From Gossypium raimondii (lineage: Eukaryota; Streptophyta; Magnoliopsida; Malvales; Malvaceae): a stretch of 64,000 nt of DNA. How positions within the stretch are numbered: the stretch's first letter is position 1; each line of letters starts with the position of its first letter. Location: contig NC_068567.1 of the NCBI RefSeq assembly GCF_025698545.1, forward strand, positions 61,249,205-61,313,204, given 5' to 3'. The notes under the pieces were generated by a model. That model made no database searches and was not told the origin of the DNA. It worked only from the letters and a program-made list of their open reading frames with translations. Shown here in pieces: positions 47,280 through 60,124 of the stretch. The translations under genes were made by a program, and so were the position numbers.

Positions 47280-50200
47280 CTAAGTGCTCCCGCCAGGGTA
47301 GATGCAATTATTATAAGCTGCAATCAAAGGAAAATTTTCTTTTAGAGAAAAAAAAATGGAAATTAAGATTTTGATATAAATGTCGAGATTTTGATATAAA
47401 TGTCGAATATGGGTGTTATATATATATATATAGGGTAAACTATTGAAATAATTATTTTTGTTTATTTCAGGTTATATTTTAGTCATTTATGTCTGAAATG
47501 TTACGTTTTAGTTATTTACGTTACCATGTTATAACATTTTAGTTACTGAGCGTTAATTGTCGTTAACGGTGTAACTGTAAGCTGACGTGGCACGTTAGAT
47601 CATCATTTCAAACAAAAATTTTAAGTTAAATTATACAATTGGTCCTTATATTTTTTTTGTTTTGAGCAATTTAATTTTTTCCTTTTACGTTAAAAGAGAT
47701 GGAGAAGGGAAGAAAATAGAGAGAGAAGCAGAAGAGAATGAAAAAAAAAGAAAAAAAAGTTAAAAGTTAAATTGCTCAAAACGAAGAAATATGGAGACCG
47801 ATTGTATAATTTAACCTAAAATTTTTGTTCGAAATGATGATTTAATGTGCCACGTCAGCTTACCATTACAACATTAATGGTAATTAACGGCTCAATGACT
47901 ACAATGTTAAAACACGTTAATGTAAGTGACTAAAACGTAACATTTCAAACATAAGTAACTAAAATGTAATCTAAGAGAAATAAAAGTGACTATTTTTATA
48001 GTTCACCCATATATATATTATTAGAGAATGATATTTTCAGATTCATGTCTATGTATGCATCGAACACGTGCATCGATGCTTATTATTAAGGCTTAAATGT
48101 AAAAATTAGTCTTCAAATTATCAATTTTGTTTCATTTTATCTCAAAATATAGTTTTAATAAAAAGAATGTGACACATGATATGGTTTTATTGGATGTCAT
48201 ATATATATATATATTATAAAATGAGACCACATTAGTAACATAAATATTACTTTTAACTAAAAACTTTAAAATCATTTAGGGCCTAATTTTAAAGTTACTT
48301 AGATGTTTCAATATCACAAAGTTATTGACACTAATACCACAAAAGAGCATAATCTTTTACTAAATATCCATTTCTATGGGTCTATTACTTGGATTTGGAC
48401 TAGAAGGATTGAATATATGGTTGGTAGGTTTTGACTTTGGTTTAATCGGTTAATTCAATTGGTTATTAATTTTAGAATTTTTAAACCAATTGACCGAAAA
48501 AGCCGTTTATATTAATTTTAAATTATTTAAAAGATATTTATATTTTATTATATAATAAATATATAACTATATAACACAACCCAATAACTCAAGTTCAATT
48601 AACCGACAAAACCCATTCAAATCGACCATGTCACAATCTCGATTTGGTTAGTTTTTTCAACTAAAGTTGATCATATTAGTTTTCTCATGTTAAAGTTGAT
48701 TAAATAGATTAAAAAAAAAACCGACTGAACCGACCGATTAAACCAATTGTCCGTTATAGAACTGAGATAAAGTTTGAGTGAAGTATATTTACTAGGATTT
48801 TGGGATGTTAGTGTTGCCGTCTGCGAGAAATCACAGTTCCACGGATTCTTGGCGGAATTTTGGTAGTAAAGGTTCATGGCATAAGCAGCGTGAGATGCTA
48901 CGGTGTTCGGTTCAAAACAGGCACCTCCCGGTTGGATCGGACTGCAATCGATGCCTTGGCCACATGCATAGTCTAGACTCGATTGCAATTGAGCATCAGA
49001 AATACCGGCCTTTGGTACACACCAACCAGTTGCAGTCGGTTTTGGTTGAGGAGTCACCGGAGTTTTCGGAGTCGGTGGAGTCTAGAACATAAAAAAGGAA
49101 AAATTGATTATTATAACTTTTTCTTCGGTTCAAATGAATAAATTAATTCACTTACCTGACTACTCTTTGAAATGCCAACATCATATGTCATGGAAAGGTC
49201 CGACTTGTAAAGTCCAAATGCCCGTTCAGAACCGGGACCGGGTTTCAAGTCCTCATCATAGAGTGCAAAGAGGTAAGTATCCACAGATTTCCCGGGCATC
49301 AACGGTGTCCCGACCATCGATTTCAAATGAGCAATCAAGTTCCCATTATAGGCTTTTGCATTCTCAATGCTAGGTCCGACCTCATTACTATCGCCGCTAT
49401 ATGGCCATCCCGTTTCGGCAACCATAATCTCGACATCCTTGAACCCCATAGCACTCAAAGCAGAATGCACTGAATCAACCTGCACAACCATTAGGACCAA
49501 CTATCAACATTTAAATCTCGTAATAAAGTACTGCATTATAAACTTCTTTTTTTTACCTTGTTAAAAGTAATATGGAAACTCTTATATTAGAAACTAGATT
49601 ACGTTTTGTCCACTCTATTAATAAAAAGACAAATTAGCCCTTGTACGTTAGAACAAAAATAATTTAATCTTTTCTATTAAAATTTTTATCAATTTGTACT
49701 GTTAAAAACTAGTGTGATTAACGGAATAATCAAGTAGCGATATATGACGAGCCATGTGGCATGATATACAAAAATTAATTTGTAACGGTAGAAATAAAAT
49801 GAATTTTTAACAAAGTGACCAATTTATTTTTTGATCTAATATATAAAAGCTAATTTACCCGTATTTTAAATAAAAAGAACAAAATATAATTCAAGAAATA
49901 GGTTAGATTTACTTGAAAGCCATCTATATACTTGCAACAGTTAACAAAACAATTGAGGGGCTAATCTAGAATTATTGGAATGGCCAGCCTGTTACCAAGC
50001 ACAGTAAGTCACCCATCAACCACGCTTATTAGTGCCTCCAATTATTTCATGAAAAAAGCCAAAGATGCATTTAATGTGATTAGGATTTAGTAGGGAGACA
50101 TTAGCTCAGTTGAAAGATTTGTTTATCCAAAATTTTACTTTTTATTTAAAAATAATTAAATTTTATTATGTAAAAATAATATTTTATTTTTTATTTACTT

Positions 50201-53200
50201 GAAAAATTAATTTTAGAAATATTTATTTAAAAATTGAAACTTTATTGGATAATGTTTAAAAGTATAATATTAATTTTATTAAAATAAATCCAAAACTTCA
50301 AAATTAATATTAAAAAATAAAAATAGAACCGAGTCAACTGAGGCATAGAGTTGACTATTTCTCATACTAAAGCTATAGAATGACATGGTTTTGTGTGTAT
50401 ATGCACATTGTTTTCCTTTTCAGTTATTTTAATATCTACCATTTGAGAAATTATTTTATAAATTTTTCCTGCCTTCATTTCTAATATTTTAATAATTTGT
50501 TTTATGTCATTAACATATAATTTTAATAATTATTTATCATGAATCATGAAAACTCTAGACACAAAACGCCAAACTCAAACCTGAATCTTAAACCTAAATC
50601 TAAACCTTGAACTTTGATTTGGAGTTTAAAATTAGAGTTTAGAATTTATTATTTGGGGTTCAAAATTCTGAATTTAAGGTAGAAAAATATTAAAATTAAG
50701 AATCAATAACTAAAATATCATTAAATAATTTTAAAAATCATGAATAATATGGTAAAAAGGTAATTTATCTTTTAAAAGTGATTAATTCCATAGAATATAA
50801 TGATATACACAAGACAGATTGCAGCAAGCTAATGAATTTTAATCAAACTTTGCAACAAATCCAGTTCTTGGATAAGATTTTAAATTGAGTTCAAAAAAAC
50901 CATCAAAATCATGGAAGAAAAGACAGGATAAACAATGACAAATGTTAGTCTTAAAAAGTTCATTAATCAGCTAATTAAGGGTCAGTGTCACCAGTTATTT
51001 CTTAAATTTATATCTTAAAGATTTATGATTCAACTAGTTAAGCTTAAGAGTATAATTACGCTGAGTCTGAATATTACCAAGTTTAATCTTGACCTGAAAT
51101 TTGGAGATCGATATTCGGTTCGAGCTCGACTGAATATCTATTTTTAAGTTCAAACTCAACTCAAGATATAATTAAACTACTCGAGTTCAGACTCAATTAA
51201 GCTCATTTATCAATTTTTGTACTCGAACTTTGAGTACGACCCGAAATTCGAAGCTCGATACTCGGCTCAAGCTCGATCAAATATCTATTTTTAAGTTTGA
51301 GCTCAACTCAAAAGATAATTGAACTACACGAGTTCAAACTAAACTTTAGCTCATTTACCAATTTTTGTACTCGAACTTCGAGCTCGACTCAATAATTAAA
51401 CTTAGAGTTGATGATATAATATTAAGAGCAATAACGTAATTTAACATTATAAAAACATGAAAAACTCGATAAGACTCCCGAGCCGTTCGAATCAAGTATT
51501 ACTAAGCTTAAATTCAGCTTGATCGATAATTGTCGGCTCGATAATTACCGAATCGAGTTTAAAGTTTTTCTGAGTCGAACTCAAATAGCTCATGAACACT
51601 ATTGTCTCGATTCTCAATCCAATCGATCTGTCTAGTTCAAATTATATAATTATTAAAAAATACTAAAAAGTTATGAAATTCGGTTCAACCACCAATTTAC
51701 AAGTCAACCGACGTATTGTTGCGGTCTCATCTAATTTCAAGTAAATGTATAAAGAAACCCCTAAAGTACTAAATGCACTAAGATAACCCTAATTTCTACA
51801 TGTAACTAGATTTTCTTATATATAACACCTTGATTTAAAAAGGAAAAGAAGTTGGATTAGGCAAAGAAATAAAATATATATATATATATAAATTCTGGGC
51901 TAAGTCAAAAAAGTAAATCAAACAAATTAAAAATTAAATTAAAAATAAATAAATAAATAAAAAAGAATCCATGTGATCAAATCCCACAACACAGTCTACG
52001 TCAATGTCGTGGACTAGTGACTAATATTAACGTATGTCCTACGTTTTTATTTCCACACTGTTGTCTGTGTTGACTCAGATTCCACTTTTTAACTGGGCTC
52101 GGTCCGAACCAAACTCAGCTCAGCTCAACTCAACTCAACTCAGCCCATTACAAGAATATTTATTTTATAGTGAATAATTAGCTCACACGTGAATGAGAGC
52201 GACGAATTCCACCGACAATTAAATATTTACAGCAAAAAAATATTATTAATATAATATCTGAAACATTCCTTGAAAACGATTACTACTTCGGAATTTTTAT
52301 AATCCCGATTTTTCTAGGAAATAGAAAAAATTATATATATAATTATATTTTGATATTTTAATCATATTCTCAAATTTGAAATTTAAACGTGGTAGCAAAA
52401 GCTGGTAAAATTATGGCTCACTCCCTCTAAAAGCTATAGAGTTGTAGGTTGACACCCTGTTAACCTGCCTTTTTTTTGGATAAGGTAACATAAACCTAAC
52501 AACTTTTTTTTTAATTCGGTCCCTAACTTTTTTTATTCGTATTAGTCCCTGAACTTACAACTCTTTCAAAGATGTAAAATTTTGAGACTTTGTATGTTAT
52601 CAACTAAATTAATTTGAAAAAAAAATAGAAATTAAGTTGGGAAAATTTATCAATTTTAACAACTAAACCTTGCTTGTTGTTCGAAAAGTTGTTTTCAAGA
52701 AAAATTATGTTAATATTTTAATTGGAATAGGTTTAAATGCAAGGATTAAATCTTAAAATTAAAGATAATAAAAGCATCAAAACCAAATTTAACCAAAAGA
52801 AAAAGTTAGGGAGGGACCAAAACCTGAGCATCAAACATGTTCATGTACTTGATTCCGTTCCCCGAGTCAACTCGTCCCGCGTTGGGTTGAAACAAGCAGA
52901 AGGCAAGCGTTTCGGGTCTGGAGTCACTTTGATAAGCGAAAAACGGGTACGGATTAATGGCAAAAGGGGACCCGTTGTCCTTGTGGAACTGAAGCAAACC
53001 TTTCAATGCGGGTTGATAACTCGGGCTAAACAACCCGGAAGATGGCGGGTCGGATTGACCCAACACCGCCATTGAATGAACCGTTGAGACCTTGATCTTT
53101 CCACCCAGTGAAGCACCGTTAATGGCGTTTTGCATATTTTGCATTGCGGGTAGCAGTTGGTTTATTAAATTCGGGTCATTTGTAGTCAATACCTGGGTAA

Positions 53201-54056
53201 AATAATAATAATTTTAACATTTATGAACTAATTTGAAATTCCCTGAATTTTTTTAAAATATTTAATTAAATTCCCTGAATTTTTTTTAAATTTTTCTTTA
53301 AATCCAAAATTTTTGAAATTTTTTAACTAAACTCCCAAATTTTTTTAAAAAATTAAATTAAACTCCAAAATTTAATACCTCGTTCCCAAACCAGTAACAA
53401 TATTAACTGAATTTTTTTTTAGAAAAAGGTTTCACTTTTGCTGAAATTTAAGAATGTTTTTAGAAAGTTAAAAAAAAATTGAAAAAGGGAGTGTAAAGCG
53501 AAGAATGGGTAATTTTTTAGAAAGTGACCTCGTTGCCAACAGTGATGAGGATGATTTTGCTAGCAGGGTAAAAAGGCAACACGTTGGAGTTAATCCACTG
53601 AGCTGCTGAGTTTGGATCGGAAGCCAAAGAAGGAATATCTCCATTAGCTGCTCCGATTACGATCCCAATTTCGGTATTAGCCAAAGCTTTGATAATCGCC
53701 GGATCCGCTCCGTACAATCTAACTTTCTCAATCGACGTCGATTTTAGAAGCTTCGCGGTGGCTGATGGCGGCGGTAAGTTGTCCGCCACTTGGCCGTAGT
53801 TCACTCCAATAAACGGCTCAGCACCTATTTACAAACAAAAAAAAAACCGAAATTATTAATTGGAAATATGGAACTTGAAAGTGAAGTAACTGATAGTGAT
53901 GCAGTTTCTTTTTTTTTTTTTTTGTGTGTGTGTGTAGAGATTTCATTTTATTGAGAAAGGGAAAGGGAAAACGGTATCGTTTTGGAGAGTAAGAAACTTA
54001 CTTGAGAAGTGAAAGCAGATAAGGAAGGAGAGGAGGAAGAAGAAGAAAGTAGCCAT
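47280..54056 (-). CDS. Secreted beta-1,3-glucanase (GH17) with X8/CBM43 domain
   Basis: Six exons in reading order: 54056-54002, 53824-53529, 53192-52824, 49479-49156, 49081-48793, 47317-47280. Total 1371 bp, 456 residues. Residues 1-18 (MATFFFFLLSFLICFHFS) are a signal peptide. The GH17 barrel runs from FIGVNYGQVADNLPPP. The family's acid/base Glu is in ITVGNE and the nucleophile Glu in VAETGWPYSG. A Pro/Thr/Lys linker (TPPTPKTPVTPQPKPTATG) leads to the X8 domain (GWCVPKAG, ACGQGIDCSPIQPGGACF, NPWNCDF, NNCIYPG) with all six expected cysteines. It hydrolyses or binds callose in the cell wall or at plasmodesmata. The protein ends 5 residues after the last Cys, so there is no GPI-anchor tail. 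Introns of 3.3 and 1.5 kb carry transposon remnants. Confidence 0.94.
47433..48008. mobile_element. Large foldback element in last glucanase intron
   Basis: Left end GGGTAAACTATTGAAATAA; right end, on the other strand, GGGTGAACTATAAAAATAG. Long arms pair, including 'gttaaattatacaattggt' / 'ccgattgtataatttaacct' and 'tgacgtggcac' / 'gtgccacgtca'. The centre is a purine-rich loop (about 47695-47760, 'gagagaagcagaagag'). It is flanked on both sides by (AT)n, consistent with insertion at TA. No protein is coded. Confidence 0.85.
49561..49900. mobile_element. Palindromic MITE, family A, decayed (glucanase intron)
   Basis: Inner phrases of family A are recognisable ('gacaaattagcccttgtacgttag', then inverted 'gatctaatatataaaagctaatttaccc'), but the right terminus is eroded. 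It starts about 80 bp downstream of exon 4's acceptor side on the gene's 3.3-kb intron. Confidence 0.65.
51091..51387. repeat. Two-unit tandem repeat in the 3.3-kb glucanase intron
   Basis: Units 51091-51237 and 51238-51387 both run from 'gacc(t/c)gaaat' through 'aatatctatttttaagtt' to 'caatttttgtactcgaact'. A related single unit is inside the pseudokinase gene (about 5380-5760, 'gctcaagcttgac', 'gagatataattaaacatg'). Likely part of a dispersed repeat using 'ctcgagctcgactc' phrases. Confidence 0.8.
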
Positions 54057-55639
54057 TAAAGAGACAAAGGAAATACAGAGAGAGAATGAGAGTGTGTGTT
54101 TGCTTATTTGTTAAGCTGAGTGTCTGTTGCTTGCAAGGGATGAGTTTATATAAGAGCTCATTGTTTTAATAGCCAACGCATTAATTTTCGGTTAATAATA
54201 ATTAAATAAAAAATTTTGAACAATTATTAATTTTTTATTATAAATTTTAAATTTTTATCGATTTTGAACGAATCAAATAATAATAATTAAACATATAATT
54301 TATTGATATTTTATAAAATTATATATATCAAATATGAACTTTAAATATCAAATTAATAAATTTTATCTTGAAAAATATTTAAGACACAATAAATTAGGTT
54401 AAGAATACGTATTAATCCTAGAATAAGGTAAGTGTTGACATGCATGAGGATTTACTTACGACGTCACATCTAAGAACCATATCATATAAATAGAGAATTA
54501 ATACTCTTTAGAAATTGACACACTAAAACACTTAACAGTTATAAAGTTTCGAATAAGATTTCATTACCAATTACTATTAGGCTAAGTGCAAACAAATTTG
54601 ATGCACTTTTCGAGTTTTATCGATAGAGAAAGCAGTTTTATGATAAAATTTTCCTCATTTAGAAGTTTAATGTTATTTGATTTTAGATTTAATCGAAGTT
54701 TAATGCGATTATCGATTATTAAAAATTTCTGAATAAAAAAATATGATTCATTATTAACGTACAGATTTATACACTAATCATGGATCAAACATAACCTTTT
54801 TATCTCTGTAATGTGATAAATACTAACGAGTAGATGATTGAAGCGAAATCCACCTCGTCTCTCATAAATGAAAAGACACAAATTCATATTCTGATAAGTG
54901 TACTTATTAATTTCAATACTTTTGAAACGATATAAAATGGTCTCATATTCCATATGATAAAATCAAAGTTTTCATAAAAAAAATAGATGACCAAATCGAT
55001 CACGCCACCACTTTGACGGTCCAATTATTCTATATGATTAAATCAAATAAATCATGAAAAATTTATAAAAATATAAACAAAAACAGTTCAATCAATTTCT
55101 TAACTTGATTCATACCAATTTGCAAATAACCCGATTTGATCTCTCTCCAAACTGATAATCGAATCAATTCCGAACCCAACCGATTTAATCCGATTAAAAA
55201 CCATATGGAAGGGTCAAAGAGGGAGGATATGAGAAATTGTGAAGGAAAGTGGGATTTGGAAATAGTGTATGGTACTATCCCATATGGATGATGTAAGGGT
55301 TAAAAAGGTTGTGGAAAACTCAAAAAAGTAGTGTGAATTAATTTTTTTTAAATCTTTTTGAGTGAGAAATTTAACATTTCAACTACCTCGTGCTGGGATG
55401 TGGGACCAAATTGTTAATTTTTCATAAATTATATTATTTTCCCAAAATTTTCCACAATTAAATGATGTAGCATATTACTGTATTTCGTAGGGACCCCCTC
55501 GGGTGTTTTTTCTTTCTTTCTCTTCTCTTTTTCTACTATATTAAATTTACAATTGAGTGTAGGGGCATAAGAGGTGGACCATTTATAGTTAGGGTTAAAT
55601 TTAGTTTGGATTTTTTTCGATAGCGTCGTGGCAATTATA

Positions 55640-55999
55640 GTGAGAATTTATTAGGGGTTAGATTGTATTTTACTTTTTCAATTTAAAATTGGGCAAATTA
55701 ATCTCCATAGGTTAGATTAAAGAGAAAATTGATCATTCTGTTAATAATTTTATTCAAATTTACTGTTAAAAATTGGTCTTAGATGTTAGCATAAGGTACA
55801 TGCGGTACGCCATGTGTAACTGATTGGTTATTTCGTCAGCTGCATCAGTTTTTAACAGTAAAAATGGATGAAATTTTTAACAGAAATGACCAGTTTATTC
55901 TTTGACCTAATGTATAAGGACTAGTTTACCCATGTTTTGAGTAAAGGGGACAAAATGCAATTTGATTCTTAACACGGAAACATTTATGATACTTTTATC
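55640..55999. mobile_element. Palindromic MITE, family A, older copy
   Basis: Inner arms match family A well ('gggcaaattaatctccataggttagattaaagag' and its inverted partner near 55890-55950). The left terminus is eroded; the right ends ATGATACTTTTATCA. Confidence 0.75.
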
Positions 56000-56681
56000 A
56001 TAACAACTTTTAAAATGAAATTTATTAAAACTATAATTTTTTTAATTATTAGATCAATTTAAAATTTTCTCAATTACGAATTTCCTTTTCATTTTACCAT
56101 CAAATAAAAGGGTAATAAAATCCCCTGTATATTCTATTCCAAACCTTCCCTAATTTTAATTATTTAGCCAAACTTGCAACGACAATGTAATATCTTCTTT
56201 CATTTTCTGGTATTGTACAATAAAAGAATTAGTGCTCTCTCACACACATAGTCAGGACGTACCTACACCACTCACCCACACATTATGTCTAAAGGGAGTT
56301 GTTCAAATAAATACTTAATACTTGCTCCTCGGAATACTCAAATCCGGATGAAGTTTATAATTGAACATCTCTTAACCACTAGACCGATCGTGAAATTTCA
56401 ATATCTTCTTCCATTGATGAAATAGCAATCCCCCAACTTTTCTTTTTTCTATTAAAGGACGAAGTTGGTGTCACTTTCTGTGACCTGGCTTTTGTTTTAT
56501 TGGAACCAAACGTATGTATAAAGGCATAGAAGAAGATGGGGTAAGTTAAATCCAGTGTGCTAGATTTGAGCCACCAACCCAAGGATTGGGTTGCCATTCC
56601 AGGCACCTTAGCTCAAGCTTTAACCCCACGTTTAAAATGAAAAAAAAGTTATCTCTTCTTATTTATCTAAATTCTTAATAA

Positions 56682-56800
56682 CCTCGTGTGTTGACTTGAT
56701 GGTTAGAATGTTTATCGCTTCAAGTGAAATTTAAGTTCGAATCGCACTAATCACGTTGATGTTTGGGCTTTACCCTCCTTTATAATTCAAAAAAAAAAAC
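56682..56800 (+). mobile_element. SINE-like unit with tRNA-type promoter boxes
   Basis: Contains 'ttgatggttagaatg' (similar to a tRNA A box) and, 34 bases later, 'agttcgaatcgca' (similar to a B box), and ends in an A-rich tail near 56790-56799. The 8-mer cttaataa occurs at 56674-56681 and 56806-56813 and may be the target duplication, although six bases separate it from the tail. A similar box pair at about 57560-57605 ('taaatggttaaaac', 'gagttcaaatc') may be another decayed copy. Confidence 0.45.
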
Positions 56801-57040
56801 ATGTCCTTAATAATAACAATAAAAAGGTTAAATTGCGAAAGAAAGAGCTCTTGGTATGGCGAAACGTCAATTCCCGGCCCATTCACTTTTATTTCAAATT
56901 TCAAATAAGGTCATTGATATTGCAATAATTAACGAGACGTGGATTAGAGATATTTAATTGTGTGTGTTTTTTTTTCGATTTAAGAGTTAGAGGTAATAGG
57001 TAGAAGCAAGAATTGTATAAAAAATTCCAAATAGGGTTAC

Positions 57041-57312
57041 TATATATTTTTAGTCTTTGAACTTGGTAATTAGGTCTATTTTGATATTTATATATTTTTT
57101 ATTTTGTTTCTGTACATAAACTTGGCAATTAAGTCTAATTTGATTTTTAAACTTGATTTGATGATGTGACACCCAAAGTATCACTTAGTAACGAGGTTCA
57201 TTTTAGCCATTGAAACTTGAATTCCATCAAGATTTAATGATCTGGCACACAAAGTGTTATGTCATCAAACATTTACATTTACCGAGTTCAAGGACAAAAA
57301 ATTCGATACCCT
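57041..57312. mobile_element. Foldback element, family C copy 1
   Basis: Arms: 'tagtctttgaacttggtaattaggtc' on the left and, inverted, 'accgagttcaaggacaaaaaatt' on the right. The centre holds 'gatgatgtgacacccaaagtatcacttagtaacga'. The same centre recurs in the copy at 59361. Confidence 0.65.
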
Positions 57313-58700
57313 TTTCAAGTTTGCTGATAGAGAAAGCAACTATAGGAGAGCTTCTCCCCATTTAGAGGTCTAATACGGCTTGACTTTGGATACAGTTGAG
57401 ATCAGATTTGACTATCAAATATTGATTTTTTTTAAAACAATAAAAAAGCATATGATTCTTTATAAATACTAGACTATAGTGCACTCACAATGTGCGCGAA
57501 AAAAAATATAAATAAAATATTTATAACAATTTTATATCAAAACTAAATGAATCTTTAGTTGAATTGATATTAAGTTAAATGGTTAAAACTTGTGTGTTTC
57601 GAGTTCAAATCTCATCTTAATATTATTTTATTAAAAACATAAAAAATATTTTAGTAATTTTTCAACTAAATTGGCGCTCGATTAATGCATTACGCCAACT
57701 CAACCAAGAATTTAATATCAATCATGTATCAAATTAAACTTTTCTCTATATTTATAATGTAATAAATCGATCAACAAGTAGTCAGCTGAAATGATATCCA
57801 CTTCGCCTATAAATATAAAACACGAGTTTGAGTCAACGTATTTATTTAAAAAGAAACACTTTCTAGACAATAAACAGTAGTGTCAAAGCTAATATGATAA
57901 AATATTACAAACATTTGGAAGGTTGAAAGAGAGTGAGGATTGAATAAATGGTAGAGGAAAGTGGGTCTTGGTAAACTCATAAAAGTAGTGTGAGTTATTT
58001 TTAAACTGTTTATTTTGGTCCACATATTTTTTTATTGATATTGATATCGATCTGTTTTGATGCATTATTTCGGATTTATTGTAATTTTTAAAAATATTTT
58101 TATATATGTATATAAAAATATTTGTAAATATCAAGTCTCAAATATAAAGTAGTTTTCAGTCGGATAAAATATTCTTTAATAAAATTTACAAATACAATTC
58201 ATCGTTAAATAAACTCAAAATAAACAAGTAAAAATTTTATTTCATAAATTAAACAAGAAGATAATCCCATATTATGCAGATAATAATTTATAAATAATAA
58301 AAAATATTTTAGCAGGGCAGTGCTAGAGGGGCTAGTAGGGGCCCCAAACCCCTTAAAGTGAATAATTTTACTTTTGACCTTTTAAATTTTACAAGATTTT
58401 AATTCAATAAATGATAAAATTACGCATTGGCCTTCCAAAAATTATCAAGATATAAGTTATTAAAATTGTGAAATTTCATTTTAGCTATCATAAAAATATA
58501 AAACCTAATTTTGGTCCCCTCAAATAATTTTTTTTTTGGTTTCACCCCTATATTTTAAAATCATTTTTTATTCCAGTTGGTACACCATATTTCGGTCGAT
58601 ATGGATGAAATTAATCGGTATGCATCAACATAGTTGATATCGACCTAAATTTGCATTGGAATGAAATTTAAAATTATTATTGAAATAAATTTGACTACCG

Positions 58701-59158
58701 CATAATAAATTTTTTAGCCCTCCAACTTTATAAAAGAACTCATTTTAGCCCTTCATCTACTATTGAATTTACATTCTTTTGTCAAGTCACCTCAGAATAG
58801 GTGAAAAAGTTAACAAACGTTAATTTTGCTGATGTGGACATACACATGGACTGCCACATAAACAATTAATTGTTTTATAATATTTTTCAATTTTTTAAAA
58901 AATTATAATATATATTTTGTTTTTACAACATTTTAAATAATTTTAATAACTTTTTTTCTAAATTTTTAAAATAATTAATTGTTGATGTGATAGTTTACGT
59001 ATATGTTCATATTAACAAAGTTAATATTTTTAAATTTTCATCTATTTTGAGATATTTTAACAAAAAAACATAAATTTAAAAATTTAAAAGTATAAAAATA
59101 AAATAAATAATTAAAATAATTTTTTATTAAAATTGAAGGACTAAATAAATCATTATAC
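58701..59158. mobile_element. Foldback MITE-like element
   Basis: Left arm 'ttttttagccctccaact', with 'gttaacaaacgttaattttg' and 'gatgtggacatacac' further in; right arm the inverted equivalents ('aacaaagttaatattt', 'gatgtgatagtttacg', 'ttgaaggactaaat'). The arms are diverged and the spacer is A/T. Confidence 0.55.
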
Positions 59159-59360
59159 ATCCTCGATATTTTCCTCAATTAATTGATGTAACATCACTGC
59201 ATTTTTTAGGGACCCGCAACGTGTGTTTTTCCCTTTCTTTTTTGAGGGTGGGGGCAAAACAGGAGTACCATTAGTTTGTTTTATTGGTGGACTTTTTTGA
59301 ATTATTTTATTTTATTTTAAATTTTTTAATTTATAATTAAATACATTTTAATACTTATAG

Positions 59361-59670
59361 TCTTTTTGGTCCACATTGGTATTTAAATTTGATAATTAAA
59401 TTTATTTTAATTCTCTGATTTATATCGCGTCAAGATTTAATGATTTGGCACTCAAAGTATCACTTAGCAACGAAACCTATTTTAATAATTAAACTTGGAT
59501 TTTATTTAGATTTGATGATGTGGCATATAGAGTGTCAAGTAATCAAACATTTACATTTATTATATTCAGGAACCAAAATTGATTTAGTTATCAAATTTAA
59601 GTATTAAAGTAAACAAAAAGAAATACTAAAATTAAATTAGTTATCAAGTTCAGGGGCTAAAAATTAATTT
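59361..59670. mobile_element. Foldback element, family C copy 2
   Basis: Shares the centre 'aagatttaatgatttggcac', 'caaagtatcacttagcaacga' and 'gatgatgtggca' with 57041-57312, in the same orientation. Ends are less clear. Together they show a dispersed family rather than a single hairpin. Confidence 0.6.
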
Positions 59671-60124
59671 AACCCATTGAAATATAGAAAAACGCAGCAA
59701 ACTAGACGTCATGCTTATTTGGAGGAGCACGTGTATGGATAGGCCTACCAACCAAGTCTCCGACCAACGCCCGTTTTCCCCAAGGCAGGGGCAATGCAAA
59801 GGGTGAAAGAGGTAAAGAAATTTCGTTCAATCAAATTGTACCCTGGGCCTCTCAATTGGGCCCATTTTAGATTCGGATTTTTTGGATTAAATCATTAAAT
59901 GTTTTATTCATGATTTTAGCTTTTGTATTTTGTATTTATTTATTTTAATATTTAAATTTGATAATTAAATCTATTTTAATTAATAAATTTAGATTTCGTT
60001 AAGTTTTAGTTACATTATTAAAATTTTTAAATTAAAATAAATTTAATTGCTAAATTTAATTAATTTTTAAAAAGTAATTTACTAAATTTAGATGCTAAAA
60101 TATATATTAAATCTTATTTTTAAT

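Noticed and set aside
50085-50140. tRNA-like phrase 'agctcagttgaaag'
   Set aside because: No matching B box or cloverleaf; the following sequence is A/T filler.
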